From Stenotrophomonas daejeonensis (GTDB lineage: Bacteria > Pseudomonadota > Gammaproteobacteria > Xanthomonadales > Xanthomonadaceae): a stretch of 64,000 bases of DNA. The notes under the pieces were generated by a model. It was not told where the DNA came from and did not search any database. It was given only the letters and a program-made list of their open reading frames with translations. Positions 44,506 to 54,408 of the stretch are shown piece by piece (the stretch's first letter is position 1; every line of letters begins with the position of its first letter). A program made the position numbers and the translations under genes. Location of the stretch: NCBI RefSeq assembly GCF_001431505.1, contig NZ_LDJP01000045.1, forward strand, positions 1-64,000, read 5' to 3'.

Positions 44506-44703
44506 ATGCCCAAGATCAAGACCAACCGGGCGGCGGCCAAGCGTTTCCGCAAGACCGCCTCCGGCAAGTACAAGGCCGGCCACGCCAACCGTAGCCACAT
44601 CCTCACCAAGAAGGCGACCAAGCGGAAGCGCAACCTGCGTCAGACGAACCACGTCCGCGCAGAAGACGCAGGCCGTCTGGACCGCATGCTTCCCTACCTC
44701 TGA
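44506..44703 (+). CDS. rpmI: 50S ribosomal protein L35
   Basis: 65 residues, the exact usual length, opening [21 protein letters not shown]. It is very basic, as expected for this rRNA-binding protein. The start is the ATG at 44506, preceded by AAGGA. It is cotranscribed with rplT 10 bp downstream. Confidence 0.97.
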   Translation: MPKIKTNRAAAKRFRKTASGKYKAGHANRSHILTKKATKRKRNLRQTNHVRAEDAGRLDRMLPYL

Positions 44704-44713
44704 GGACTGACAC

Positions 44714-45073
44714 ATGGCACGAGTAAAGCGTGGTGTGCAGGCGCGCCGCCGCCACAAGAAAATCCTGACCCTGGCGAAGGGCTACTACAACGCCCGCCGC
44801 AAGGTATTCCGCGTCGCCAAGCAGGCGGTCATCAAGGCGCAGCAGTACGCCTACATCGGCCGCAAGCAGAAGAAGCGCAACTTCCGTTCGCTGTGGATCA
44901 CCCGCATCAACGCGGCTGCCCGCATCAACGGCTTGAGCTACAGCCGTTTCATGAACGGCCTGCTCAAGGCCGGCATCACCCTGGACCGCAAGGTGCTGGC
45001 GGACATCGCCGTGCACGACGCGGCCGGTTTTGCCGCGCTGGCCGAGAAGGCCAAGGGCGCGCTGGCGGCATAA
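44714..45073 (+). CDS. rplT: 50S ribosomal protein L20
   Basis: 119 residues, canonical: [20 protein letters not shown] at the start, then a long basic helix and the [15 protein letters not shown] signature. L20 binds 23S rRNA early in 50S assembly and can repress its own operon. It starts 10 bp after rpmI with GAGGA as ribosome binding site. Confidence 0.98.
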
Positions 45074-45126
45074 GTCCTTCCGCTGCCGGCGCGGTTCACC
45101 CGCGGTGGTGGTGAATGAGACAATGC

Positions 45127-45162
45127 ATGGGGAAGGGCGCAAGTCCTTCCCCATTTCTTTTT
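45127..45162 (+). terminator. Rho-independent terminator after rplT
   Basis: ATGGGGAAGG (45127-45136) pairs with CCTTCCCCAT (45144-45153), followed by TTCTTTTT. A strong ten-base stem ends the L35-L20 transcript before pheS. Confidence 0.85.
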
Positions 45163-45187
45163 CCGATTTGGCGTCAAAGCCTTGCTA

Positions 45188-46361
<1,174 letters not shown>

Positions 46362-46437
46362 CGCGCGGCGCGGGCGACAGCGGGTTCCACAGGCATACAC
46401 ACGGCGGGCGCCGGCCCGCACAACGGATCGAACGACG

Positions 46438-48816
46438 ATGAAATTCTCCGAAAGCTGGCTGCGCAGCCATGTCCCCACCGAGGCCTCGCGCGACGAACTG
46501 AGCGCGGTGCTGACCGCCATTGGCCTGGAAGTCGAGGACGTCACCGCGCTGGGCGATGGCCTGCAGCACGTGGTGGTGGCGCGCATCGTCGAAGCGGTGC
46601 GCCACCCGGAGGCCGACCGCCTGCAGGTGTGCAAGGTCGATGCCGGACAGGGCGAGCCGTTGCAGATCGTCTGCGGCGCGCCGAACGCGCGCGCCGGGCT
46701 GGTTGCGCCGCTGGCGATGGTCGGCGCGCAGATCGGCGAGTTGAAGATCAAGCCGGCCAAGCTGCGCGGCGTCGAGTCCAACGGCATGTTGTGTTCGGCC
46801 AAGGAACTTGGTTTGGACAGCGACGCTTCCGGCCTGCTGGAACTGCCGGATGATGCCCCGGTCGGCACGCCGCTGGTCGAGTACCTTGGCCTGCCCGACG
46901 CCAGCATCGAGATCAAGCTCACGCCGAACCGTGCCGACTGCTTCAGCGTGCGCGGCATCGCCTACGACGTGGCCGCGGCCACCCGCAGCGAGGTAAAGCC
47001 GTTCGCCGCGGAGTCGGTGGCCGCGGTGGGTAGCCGCGAGTTGTCCATCAGCTTGAATGCCGGTGCCGAAGCGCCGCGCTACCTCGGCCGCGTGATCGAG
47101 GGCGTCAACGCCGCCGCGCCGACGCCGCTGTGGATGGCCGAGCGCCTGCGCCGCAGCGGCGTGCGCCCGGTGTCGCTGCTGGTGGACATCACCCAGTACG
47201 TGATGCTGGAGCTGGGCCAGCCGATGCACGCCTACGACCTGGACACGCTCAAGGGCGAGATCGGCGTGCGCCGCTCGCGCAATGGCGAAACCCTCAAGCT
47301 GCTCGACGGCCGTGATGCCGCGCTGGACGACAGCTTCGTGCTGGTCACCGACGCCGACCGCCCGGTCGGCCTGGCCGGCCTGATGGGCGGTTTCGACACC
47401 CGCGTCACCGATGCCACCGGCAACGTGTTCCTCGAAGCGGCGCACTTCGCGCCGGCCGCGATCATGGGCCGTGGCCGCAAGCTGGGCCTGCATACCGATG
47501 CCGGCCACCGCTTCGAGCGCGGCGTCGATCCGCAGTTGCCGCGCACCGCGATCGAATACGCCACCGCGCTGGTGCTGGAACTGGCCGGCGGCACGCCGTC
47601 GCCGGTCACCGAAGCGGTACGCGAGGCCGACCTGCCGAAGGCGGCGACGATTGCCTTGCGCCGTGCGCGGATCGCCCGCGTACTCGGCATCCATATCGAC
47701 GATGCCGAGGTCGAGCGCATCCTGCGCGCGCTGGGCATGGCGGTCGCGGCGACGGGCGAGGGCTGGAGCGTCACCGCGCCGAGCCGCCGCTTCGACATCG
47801 CCATCGAAGAGGACCTGATCGAGGAACTGGCGCGTATCCACGGCTACGAGAGGATCCCGACCACGCTGCCGGGAGGCGCCGCGCGCATCGCGATGCCCAG
47901 CGAAACCCGCCTCGACGACCTGAGCGTGCGCCGCCAACTGGTGGCGCGCGACCTGCTGGAAACCATCAACTACGCCTTCGTCGACGCCGGTCTGCTGGAC
48001 CCGTGGGAGCTGAAGGACGGCCGCGTCGCGCTGGCCAACCCGCTGTCGGCGGAACTGGCGGTGATGCGGCCGATGCTGTTGCCGGGGCTGGTGGCCACGC
48101 TGGGCCGCAACGTCGCGCGCCAGGCCGGGCGCGTGCGCCTGTTCGAGCTGGGCCGCGTGTTCGCGCAGCAGGGCGAAGCCGGGCAAGCGCCATGCGAAAC
48201 CGTGCGCGTGGCCGCCGCCGTGTGCGGCGACGCCGCCGTGCTGCAATGGGGCGACACGGCGCGCAAGGTCGATTTCCACGATTTGAAGGGTGATCTGGAG
48301 TCGCTGGCCGCGGCCTCCGGCGCGCGGTTGGAATTCCGTGCCGCACAGCATCCGTTCGCGCACCCGGCACGTTCGGCCGACGTCTGCCGCGATGGCCGGC
48401 GCATCGGCTGGATCGGCCAGCTGCACCCGCGCCTGGCCGCAATGATCGACATCGACGTGGAGGTGCTGGCGTTCGAGCTGGACCTGGAGCCGCTGGCCGC
48501 ACGCAGCCTGCCGCGTGCCGGCGAGCTGTCGCGCTTCCCGGCGGTGCGCCGCGACCTGGCCGTGGTGGTGGCCGAGACGGTGGAATGGGGCGCCTTGTCG
48601 GCCACCATCCGCCAAGCGGCTGGCGGCCTGCTGCGCGAGGTGGTGCTGTTCGACCGCTACGTCGGCCAGGGCGTCGAACCGGGTTTCAAGAGTCTGGCTA
48701 TGGGCTTGATTTTGCAGGACACCTCGCGCACTCTGACGGACCGCGATGTGGAAGCCGTGGTCGCCTCGGTGGTGGCTGCAGTCGAGCGCGAGCACGGCGC
48801 CAGGATCCGGGGTTGA
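46438..48816 (+). CDS. pheT: Phenylalanyl-tRNA synthetase beta subunit
   Basis: 792 residues, normal. Domains in order: a B1/tRNA-binding OB region (VEAVRHPEADRLQVCKVDAG, residues 45-150), B3/4 editing domain (about 210-380, with GARVIEGV-like and MPMHAYDLDTL), B5 (about 400-475), the catalytic-like core (about 490-690) and a C-terminal anticodon-binding FDX-ACB domain (RFPAVRRDLAVVV to the end). It follows pheS by 76 bp and precedes ihfA by 27 bp, the usual operon order. Confidence 0.97.
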   Translation: MKFSESWLRSHVPTEASRDELSAVLTAIGLEVEDVTALGDGLQHVVVARIVEAVRHPEADRLQVCKVDAGQGEPLQIVCGAPNARAGLVAPLAMVGAQIGELKIKPAKLRGVESNGMLCSAKELGLDSDASGLLELPDDAPVGTPLVEYLGLPDASIEIKLTPNRADCFSVRGIAYDVAAATRSEVKPFAAESVAAVGSRELSISLNAGAEAPRYLGRVIEGVNAAAPTPLWMAERLRRSGVRPVSLLVDITQYVMLELGQPMHAYDLDTLKGEIGVRRSRNGETLKLLDGRDAALDDSFVLVTDADRPVGLAGLMGGFDTRVTDATGNVFLEAAHFAPAAIMGRGRKLGLHTDAGHRFERGVDPQLPRTAIEYATALVLELAGGTPSPVTEAVREADLPKAATIALRRARIARVLGIHIDDAEVERILRALGMAVAATGEGWSVTAPSRRFDIAIEEDLIEELARIHGYERIPTTLPGGAARIAMPSETRLDDLSVRRQLVARDLLETINYAFVDAGLLDPWELKDGRVALANPLSAELAVMRPMLLPGLVATLGRNVARQAGRVRLFELGRVFAQQGEAGQAPCETVRVAAAVCGDAAVLQWGDTARKVDFHDLKGDLESLAAASGARLEFRAAQHPFAHPARSADVCRDGRRIGWIGQLHPRLAAMIDIDVEVLAFELDLEPLAARSLPRAGELSRFPAVRRDLAVVVAETVEWGALSATIRQAAGGLLREVVLFDRYVGQGVEPGFKSLAMGLILQDTSRTLTDRDVEAVVASVVAAVEREHGARIRG

Positions 48817-48843
48817 GGCGGAAGCGACAGGGAACAGGCAGGC

Positions 48844-49143
48844 ATGGCATTGACCAAGGCGGAGATGGCGGACCGGTTGTTCGACGAGGTCGGCCTGAAC
48901 AAGCGTGAGGCCAAGGAGTTCGTCGATGCGTTCTTCGACGTGCTGCGCGATGCCCTGGAGCAGGGACGCCAGGTGAAGCTGTCCGGTTTCGGCAATTTCG
49001 ACCTGCGGCGCAAGAACCAGCGCCCGGGTCGCAACCCCAAGACCGGCGAGGAAATTCCGATTTCCGCCCGCACGGTGGTCACCTTCCGTCCGGGCCAGAA
49101 GCTCAAGGAGCGGGTGGAGGCATATGCTGGATCCGGGCAGTAA
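48844..49143 (+). CDS. ihfA: Integration host factor alpha subunit
   Basis: A 99-residue HU/IHF family protein with [32 protein letters not shown] and the [31 protein letters not shown]-bending arm. It is the alpha partner of the IHF heterodimer, a nucleoid protein used in transcription and site-specific recombination. It is in the pheST operon; in Xanthomonas this gene was named gumA because the gum cluster starts beside it. Confidence 0.96.
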   Translation: MALTKAEMADRLFDEVGLNKREAKEFVDAFFDVLRDALEQGRQVKLSGFGNFDLRRKNQRPGRNPKTGEEIPISARTVVTFRPGQKLKERVEAYAGSGQ

Positions 49144-49480
49144 CCGCGAACTTCCGCCGATTCCGGCCAAGCGCTATTTCACCATCGGTGAGGTCAGCGA
49201 GCTGTGCGACGTCAAACCGCACGTGCTGCGCTACTGGGAGACCGAGTTCCCGAGCTTGGAGCCGGCCAAGCGCCGCGGCAACCGCCGCTACTACCAGCGC
49301 CACGACGTGCTGATGGTGCGGCAGATCCGCAGCCTGCTGTACGAACAGGGCTACACCATCGGCGGCGCGCGCCTGCAGCTGGAAGGCGAGGGTGCGCGGC
49401 AGGAGTCGGCGCTGAGCAACCAGATCATCCGGCAGGTGCGGATGGAACTGGAAGAAGTGCTGCAGCTGCTGCGGCGCTGA
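49124..49480 (+). CDS. MerR-family transcriptional regulator
   Basis: A 118-residue protein. The MerR N-terminal winged HTH is clear ([50 protein letters not shown]). A C-terminal coiled coil follows ([20 protein letters not shown]). No metal-binding cysteines are present. It overlaps the end of ihfA by 20 bp, a typical arrangement in this group of bacteria. Its target is unknown. Confidence 0.9.
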   Translation: MLDPGSNRELPPIPAKRYFTIGEVSELCDVKPHVLRYWETEFPSLEPAKRRGNRRYYQRHDVLMVRQIRSLLYEQGYTIGGARLQLEGEGARQESALSNQIIRQVRMELEEVLQLLRR

Positions 49481-49547
49481 ACACTTCCGCGCACAAAGCC
49501 GCTATAATCGCCAGCCCGCCGGCGTGCCGGCGGGTTGCAGCAGAGAT

Positions 49548-49624
49548 CGGGGCGTAGCGCAGCCTGGTAGCGCATCTGCCTGGGGGGCAGAGGGTCGTCG
49601 GTTCGAATCCGGCCGTCCCGACCA
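49548..49624 (+). tRNA. tRNA-Pro (anticodon GGG)
   Basis: A full cloverleaf with CCA encoded. CGGGGCG pairs with CGTCCCG in the acceptor. The anticodon stem TCTGC/GCAGA flanks loop CTGGGGG, with GGG at 49582-49584. In Xanthomonas this tRNA lies next to the gum locus. Confidence 0.97.
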
Positions 49625-49642
49625 CTTGCTGGGAAACAACAG

Positions 49643-49673
49643 AAAGCCTGCGCTTCACAGTGCGGGCTTTTTT
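49643..49673 (+). terminator. Terminator after tRNA-Pro
   Basis: AAGCCTGC and GCGGGCTT pair around a 10-base loop, followed by seven Ts. Confidence 0.8.
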
Positions 49674-49878
49674 GTTGCCGCCATCCGTGGCGGCAACCCT
49701 TCGGGCCATCGACAAGCGATGTCAAAAACTGCTCCCGGCGGTTTTTTTTGTGCCTGCAGCCTGACGGCCAATCTTCAAGCGGAGCAGGCGTCCATGCCGC
49801 GCGAGCCAACGATTCGCTAACGCGGATGCCCGGGGAAATGGCTAATGTCGCGCCTTCGCGGAGTCACGGGGAAGGCGC

Positions 49879-50904
49879 ATGCGCAGCAAGGAATGGAGTC
49901 GGCTGGCAGCCTGTCTGTTGCTGGTGGTGAGCATGTCCGCATGGGCAAGGGAAGAGCCGCCGGCGGTTGTGGTGGCGGCTGATGCGGCGCCCATCCGCGA
50001 TCTGGAAACGCTGGTGGTGCACGGTGCGCAGCCGGGTCCCGGGCTGTGGAAGATCAGCAAGGACGGGCACGTGATGTGGGTGCTCGGTACGGTCCGACCG
50101 TTGCCCGACGGGATCGAATGGCAATCGGGCGAGGTGGAAGCGGCCATCGCACGCTCGCGGCAGGTGCTGTCGCCGCCTTCGTTCGCGTTGCATGCCGATG
50201 TCGGTTTCTTCGGGATGCTGGGGCTGGCGCCGGCAATGTGGAAGGCGACGCGCAACGAGGGCGGGGCCAGTCTTGAGGACGTGCTGCCTGCCGGGTTGTA
50301 CGCACGCTGGCAGGTACAGAAACGCCGTTACCTTGGCCGGGACGGCGGCATCGAGCGCAAGCGGCCGATGATCGCGGCGGAGAAGCTGCGTGCGGCGGCG
50401 ATCAAGTCCATTGGCCTCGGGCAGAAGCCTGTGCTGTGGTCGGTGCTGGAACGGGCGTTCAAGGCGGCCGGTATCGAACCCACCGCGACCCGATTGAAGT
50501 TCACCATCGACGACCCGAAGGCCGCGATTCGTGAGTTCCGTGCCGGCGGCATGGACGACACCGCCTGTTTCGAGCGGACGCTGGCGTCGGTGGAGCATGA
50601 CCTGCCGAGGCTGGTGGAGCGTGCCAATGCCTGGGCGGTGGGCGATGTCGAGGCCCTGCGCCGGCTGCCGCTGGAGGATGTCGATGGCGCCTGCATGCAG
50701 GCGTTTGCCGAGTCCGGCTATGCGCGCGACCACGGTTACGGCAACCTGCGGGAAAAGGTGCGGCAGCACTGGCTGGAGGTCGCCGAGCAGGCGCTGCATG
50801 ACAACGACGAAACGTTTGCGGTGCTGCCGGTCGATGACCTGCTGGCGGAGGATGGTTATCTGGCGCGGTTGCAGGCGCGTGGCTGCGAGGTGGACGCTCC
50901 CTGA
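49879..50904 (+). CDS. TraB/GumN family protein, exported
   Basis: 341 residues. A signal peptide (MRSKEWSRLAACLLLVVSMSAWA) precedes the mature protein. The TraB/GumN domain is visible from about 55 (GLWKISKDGHVMWVLGTVRPLPDGIEWQSGEVEAAIARS, resembling 'lwkv...g..vyLlGTiH.lp......s..v..a...s'). The His of the usual GTxH is Arg here (GTVRPLP), so the putative catalytic site is changed. The position after ihfA-merR-tRNA-Pro corresponds to gumN at the end of the Xanthomonas gum cluster, but the polysaccharide genes gumB-M are absent. Function is not known with certainty for the family. Confidence 0.85.
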   Translation: MRSKEWSRLAACLLLVVSMSAWAREEPPAVVVAADAAPIRDLETLVVHGAQPGPGLWKISKDGHVMWVLGTVRPLPDGIEWQSGEVEAAIARSRQVLSPPSFALHADVGFFGMLGLAPAMWKATRNEGGASLEDVLPAGLYARWQVQKRRYLGRDGGIERKRPMIAAEKLRAAAIKSIGLGQKPVLWSVLERAFKAAGIEPTATRLKFTIDDPKAAIREFRAGGMDDTACFERTLASVEHDLPRLVERANAWAVGDVEALRRLPLEDVDGACMQAFAESGYARDHGYGNLREKVRQHWLEVAEQALHDNDETFAVLPVDDLLAEDGYLARLQARGCEVDAP

Positions 50905-50915
50905 TGGGGGCTGCC

Positions 50916-52016
50916 TCAGGCCGATGCCAGTCCCGCCGCCGCCAACGTCAGGAACAGCAGCGACAACGCGGCGAACAGCAGCGGTTTGGTGCGCATGCCG
51001 GTGCGCGGCAGCTGGTTGATGCGTGCGCTGCTGGTGCGCAGGATCAGCCCTTCGGGAAAGGCGTTGCGCTGCATGCTGGCGTCGCAGGCGTCGATGCAGG
51101 CATTGCATTCGATGCAGGAGGTGGTGGGGCCGTTGCGGATGTCCAGGCCGATGGGGCAGGCGTGCACGCAATCGCCGCAATCGGTGCAGTCGCCCAGGTG
51201 CGTGTCCTTGAAGGTGGCGCGGGCACCGGCGCTGGTCGGGTGCGAGGCGCGGAACACGTAGTCGCGCGCGGTCATCGGGTCGAGCAGGCCGCGTGCGCGC
51301 TGCATCACGCTGCCGTTGCCGGGCGCGCGCGGGCCGCGCGGCTCGCCACGCCGTGCATCGTAGTGCAGGGTGGGGGTGAAGGCATCGGTGAGCAGCGGCT
51401 GCACGCGGCTGTACGGGCAGAGGTAGGTGCAGACCTGTTCGTGCAGGTAGAGCACGTTGGCCCAGGTGGCCAGTGCGTAGAAGCCGATCCAGAACGTTTC
51501 CCAGCCGCTGAGCGTGAACGGGTACAGCCCGCCGACCAGCTCGCGGATCGGCACGAAGTAGCCGACGAAGGTGATGCCGGTCCACGCCGCCACCAGCGCC
51601 CATGCCGCGTGCCGCATGGTTGCGGCCAGCCAGCGCGGGGCATCCTTGAAGGCGAACAACCGTTGCAGCCCGCGGTGCAGCCGCGTGAGCACCGTTTGCG
51701 GGCATGCGTAACCGCACCACAGCCGGCCGCCGACGCTGGTGACCAGGCACAGCACCGCCGCTGCCGCCAGTGCCAGCCACAGCAGCGGCAACATGCCTTC
51801 CGGGCGCAGTTGCAGGCCGAAGAAGTGAAGCTGCCTTGCGTCGATATTGAACAGCAGCAACGGCATGCCGTTCCACCGCAGCCACGGCAGGCCGTGGAAC
51901 AGGCCCAGCATCAGCAGCATCGCGGACAGGCGCAGGGTCTGCCGGTGCCGCGCCGTGTCGTTGTGCATGGATGGCGCGATGGTGACGGAATCGATGACCG
52001 GCCGTGGCGTCGTCAT
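50916..52016 (-). CDS. ccoG: Cytochrome c oxidase accessory protein CcoG, short form
   Basis: 366 residues with several membrane segments and two ferredoxin-like cluster motifs (CTDCGDCVHACP and CIECNACIDACDAS, about residues 265-310), plus the family signature LWCGYACPQTVLTRLHRG. CcoG (RdxA/FixG) helps deliver copper to cbb3 oxidase. Most CcoG proteins are ~460-480 residues and end in an Ig-like FixG domain; this one ends with a last membrane helix just after the cluster domain, so the FixG domain is missing. The start at ATG 52016 is used; the open frame to 52505 overlaps the upstream gene. It overlaps the next gene on this strand by 4 bp. Confidence 0.88.
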   Translation of the reverse strand: MTTPRPVIDSVTIAPSMHNDTARHRQTLRLSAMLLMLGLFHGLPWLRWNGMPLLLFNIDARQLHFFGLQLRPEGMLPLLWLALAAAAVLCLVTSVGGRLWCGYACPQTVLTRLHRGLQRLFAFKDAPRWLAATMRHAAWALVAAWTGITFVGYFVPIRELVGGLYPFTLSGWETFWIGFYALATWANVLYLHEQVCTYLCPYSRVQPLLTDAFTPTLHYDARRGEPRGPRAPGNGSVMQRARGLLDPMTARDYVFRASHPTSAGARATFKDTHLGDCTDCGDCVHACPIGLDIRNGPTTSCIECNACIDACDASMQRNAFPEGLILRTSSARINQLPRTGMRTKPLLFAALSLLFLTLAAAGLASA

Positions 52017-52303
52017 TCCAGCGGTGGCTCGCCGTCGAGGTGGTCGGGCGGGTTCAGCAGCAGCGCGGTGGTGCCGCAGCCAAGGAAAGCGCCCAGCCAT
52101 GCCAGCAGGAAGCCGACGCTGTAGCCGAATTCGCGGCTGATGGCGTGGCCGGGAAAGCTGATGCGCTGCAGTTCCAGCGGGTCGACGAAGGCGAAGAACA
52201 GCACCGATCCGACGGCCGCGAGGAAGAAGCTCGGCCACAGCACCGCGCCGAGCCGTTGCACCGGGAGCAGGCGTGGGCGAACGGGGTTGTCGGGGTCGTT
52301 CAT
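52013..52303 (-). CDS. Small two-helix membrane protein upstream of ccoG
   Basis: 96 residues from ATG 52303. Two hydrophobic segments (WPSFFLAAVGSVLFFAF and GYSVGFLLAWLGAFLGCGTTALLL) flank a loop. The ATGA overlap with ccoG indicates coupled translation. The neighbour suggests a role linked to cytochrome oxidase biogenesis; it is otherwise uncharacterised. Confidence 0.75.
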   Translation of the reverse strand: MNDPDNPVRPRLLPVQRLGAVLWPSFFLAAVGSVLFFAFVDPLELQRISFPGHAISREFGYSVGFLLAWLGAFLGCGTTALLLNPPDHLDGEPPLE

Positions 52304-52474
52304 GCGAGCGTCCGGAACGGGCACGGGGCGTACAATGGCGGGGCTGCCGCTGCGGCAACGCCGGCGGTGCGGGAGTGCCGCGCCGCCAGACTAGGTGGCC
52401 CCGCGATGGCGGGCCTTGATCTGGATCAAGTACCCGCAGCCGGCACGCGCAGCCCGTGCAACGAGGAACCGCGA

Positions 52475-52888
52475 ATGAATGAAGAACGCCTGCCGCAGCC
52501 GGCACTCGACCTGTGCAGCGAGGAGGAGGTCGACCGCCTCGTGCGGCGCTTCTACGGCCGCGTGCGCGAGGACGACATGCTCGGGCCGGTGTTCGAGGCC
52601 CATGTCCACGACTGGGAGGAGCACATGCTGCACCTGGTCGATTTCTGGTCGGCCCTGCTGCGCGGCACGCGGCGTTTCCGTGGCGCGCCGGTGCAGAAGC
52701 ACATGGTGATCGACGAGCTGCGCGAGGAATTGTTCGAGCGCTGGCTGCTCCTGTTCCGGCAGACTACCGCCGGGCTGGGCAACCCGCCGATGCAGCGGCT
52801 GGCCGATGATGCCGCCGAACGCATCGCGGAGAATTTCTGGCGGCGGTTCCAGATGTCACGCTGGCCGAGCCTGCAGATGCTGGGGTGA
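52475..52888 (+). CDS. Group III truncated hemoglobin
   Basis: 137 residues. Family features: LVRRFYGRVREDDMLGPVFE, then HVHDWEEHMLHLVDFWSALLRG and, near the heme pocket, GAPVQKHMVI with the proximal His, then ERWLLLFRQT. Group III truncated hemoglobins bind O2 or NO and may protect microaerobic respiration, which fits the adjacent cbb3-oxidase accessory genes. The ATG at 52475 follows GAGG; the frame upstream to 52004 is antisense to the membrane protein. Confidence 0.9.
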   Translation: MNEERLPQPALDLCSEEEVDRLVRRFYGRVREDDMLGPVFEAHVHDWEEHMLHLVDFWSALLRGTRRFRGAPVQKHMVIDELREELFERWLLLFRQTTAGLGNPPMQRLADDAAERIAENFWRRFQMSRWPSLQMLG

Positions 52889-52983
52889 GCGTGGCGGCGA
52901 TGGCCGGGGAAGTGGGGGCGCGCATGCCGCCACGGGAGAGGCGCGATTCACAAGCGCGCGCCGATCAGGCACGCTATCGCGAT

Positions 52984-53070
52984 GCCCGGATGGCGAAACT
53001 GGTAGACGCATCGGACTTAAAATCCGCCGGCCGCGAGGCCATGCCGGTTCGATTCCGGCTCCGGGCACCA
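52984..53070 (+). tRNA. tRNA-Leu (anticodon TAA)
   Basis: An 87-nt class II tRNA with CCA encoded. GCCCGGA pairs with TCCGGGC. The anticodon loop is CTTAAAA with TAA at 53018-53020, and a variable arm (CCGGCCGCGAGGCCATGCCGG region) is present. Confidence 0.97.
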
Positions 53071-53093
53071 GTTCGCAACCACGAAGGGATGGC

Positions 53094-54383
53094 ATGAGCG
53101 CCGACATCACCGCAGCCACCGTGCCGCGCATCGCCATCATCGGCCTGGGCTACGTGGGCCTGCCGCTGGCGGTGGAATTCGGCAAGGCGCTGGACGTACT
53201 GGGCTACGACATCGACGTGGCGCGTGTGGCCGAGCTGCACAACGGCCACGACCGCACGCTGGAGCTGGCCGATGCCGAACTGGCTGCCGCCACCGGGTTG
53301 CGCTACAGCGCCGATCCCGCCGAGCTGGCGCAGTGCAACGTCTTCATCGTCACCGTGCCCACGCCCATCGACGCCTGGGAGCAGCCCGATCTTGAACCGT
53401 TGCGCGGTGCCAGCCGGCTGATCGCCGGCGCGCTCAAGCGCGGCGACCTGGTGGTCTACGAGTCCACGGTCTACCCCGGCACTACCGAGGAAGTCTGCGT
53501 GCCGCTGCTGGAGCAGGGCTCCGGGCTGCGCTTCAACATCGATTTCTACTGCGGCTACAGCCCCGAGCGGATCAATCCGGGCGACCGCCAGCGGCGGCTG
53601 CCGGACATCCGCAAGATCACCTCCGGCTCCACGCCGGAGGCGGCCGAGACGGTGGACGCGCTGTACCGGCGCATCATCGCCGCCGGTACCTGGCGCGCAC
53701 CGTCGCTGCGCGTGGCCGAGGCGGCCAAGGTGGTCGAGAACATCCAGCGCGACGTCAACATCGCGCTGGTCAACGAGCTGGCATTGATCTTCGACAAACT
53801 CGGCATCGACACGCTGGATGTTCTGGAAGCGGCCGGTACCAAGTGGAACTTCCTGCCGTTCCGGCCGGGCATGGTCGGTGGCCATTGCATCGGCGTGGAT
53901 CCGTACTACCTGCTGCACAAGTCCGAGAGCGTCGGTTACCACCCGGACCTGATCCACACCGCGCGGCAGGTCAACAACCGCGTGGTCGCGCACGTGGTCG
54001 AACGCGTGCGCGTATTGCTGGAAGGCAGGAACAAGTCTTTGCGCGGCGCGAAGGTGCTGGTGCTGGGCGTCACCTTCAAGGAGGACTGCCCGGACATGCG
54101 CAACAGCCGCGCGCTGGACCTGGTGCGGCTGCTGGCCGGGCAGGGCGCGGCGGTGGATGCGTTCGACCCGTGGGCCGATGCGGCCGAGGCCGCGCACGAA
54201 TCCGGCGTGGCGCTGTGCGACGCGCCCGCGCAGAACCACTACGACGCGGTGGTGCTGGCCGTGGCGCATCGCCAGTTCCGCGCGTTCGACGAGGCCCGGA
54301 TCCGCGCGCTGGGCGTGCCGGACATGGTGGTCTACGACGTGAAGTCGGCATGGCCGCGCCACGTCGTGGACGACCGCCTGTAA
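53094..54383 (+). CDS. Nucleotide-sugar dehydrogenase (UDP-N-acetyl-hexosamine dehydrogenase, TviB-like)
   Basis: 429 residues. A Rossmann fold (IAIIGLGYVGLPLAVEFG near residue 12) and the family's PTPID segment lead to the catalytic Cys in GGHCIGVDPYYLLHKSE (about 263). Conserved Lys and Asn residues in the 'VVENIQRDVNIALVNELA' helix follow. The C-terminal domain has GVTFKEDCPDMRNSR. The sequence resembles TviB/WbpO-type enzymes that oxidise UDP-N-acetylgalactosamine or -glucosamine to the uronic acid for polysaccharides. The ATG at 53094 is used; the tRNA-Leu ends 23 bp upstream. No polysaccharide gene cluster is beside it. Confidence 0.9.
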   Translation: MSADITAATVPRIAIIGLGYVGLPLAVEFGKALDVLGYDIDVARVAELHNGHDRTLELADAELAAATGLRYSADPAELAQCNVFIVTVPTPIDAWEQPDLEPLRGASRLIAGALKRGDLVVYESTVYPGTTEEVCVPLLEQGSGLRFNIDFYCGYSPERINPGDRQRRLPDIRKITSGSTPEAAETVDALYRRIIAAGTWRAPSLRVAEAAKVVENIQRDVNIALVNELALIFDKLGIDTLDVLEAAGTKWNFLPFRPGMVGGHCIGVDPYYLLHKSESVGYHPDLIHTARQVNNRVVAHVVERVRVLLEGRNKSLRGAKVLVLGVTFKEDCPDMRNSRALDLVRLLAGQGAAVDAFDPWADAAEAAHESGVALCDAPAQNHYDAVVLAVAHRQFRAFDEARIRALGVPDMVVYDVKSAWPRHVVDDRL

Positions 54384-54408
54384 TTTCCGCAATCGCAAGA
54401 GGACGGCA

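Noticed and set aside
52004-52474. An N-terminal extension of the truncated hemoglobin
   Set aside because: The upstream part is antisense to the small membrane-protein gene and is not hemoglobin-like; the ATG at 52475 gives a complete family protein.
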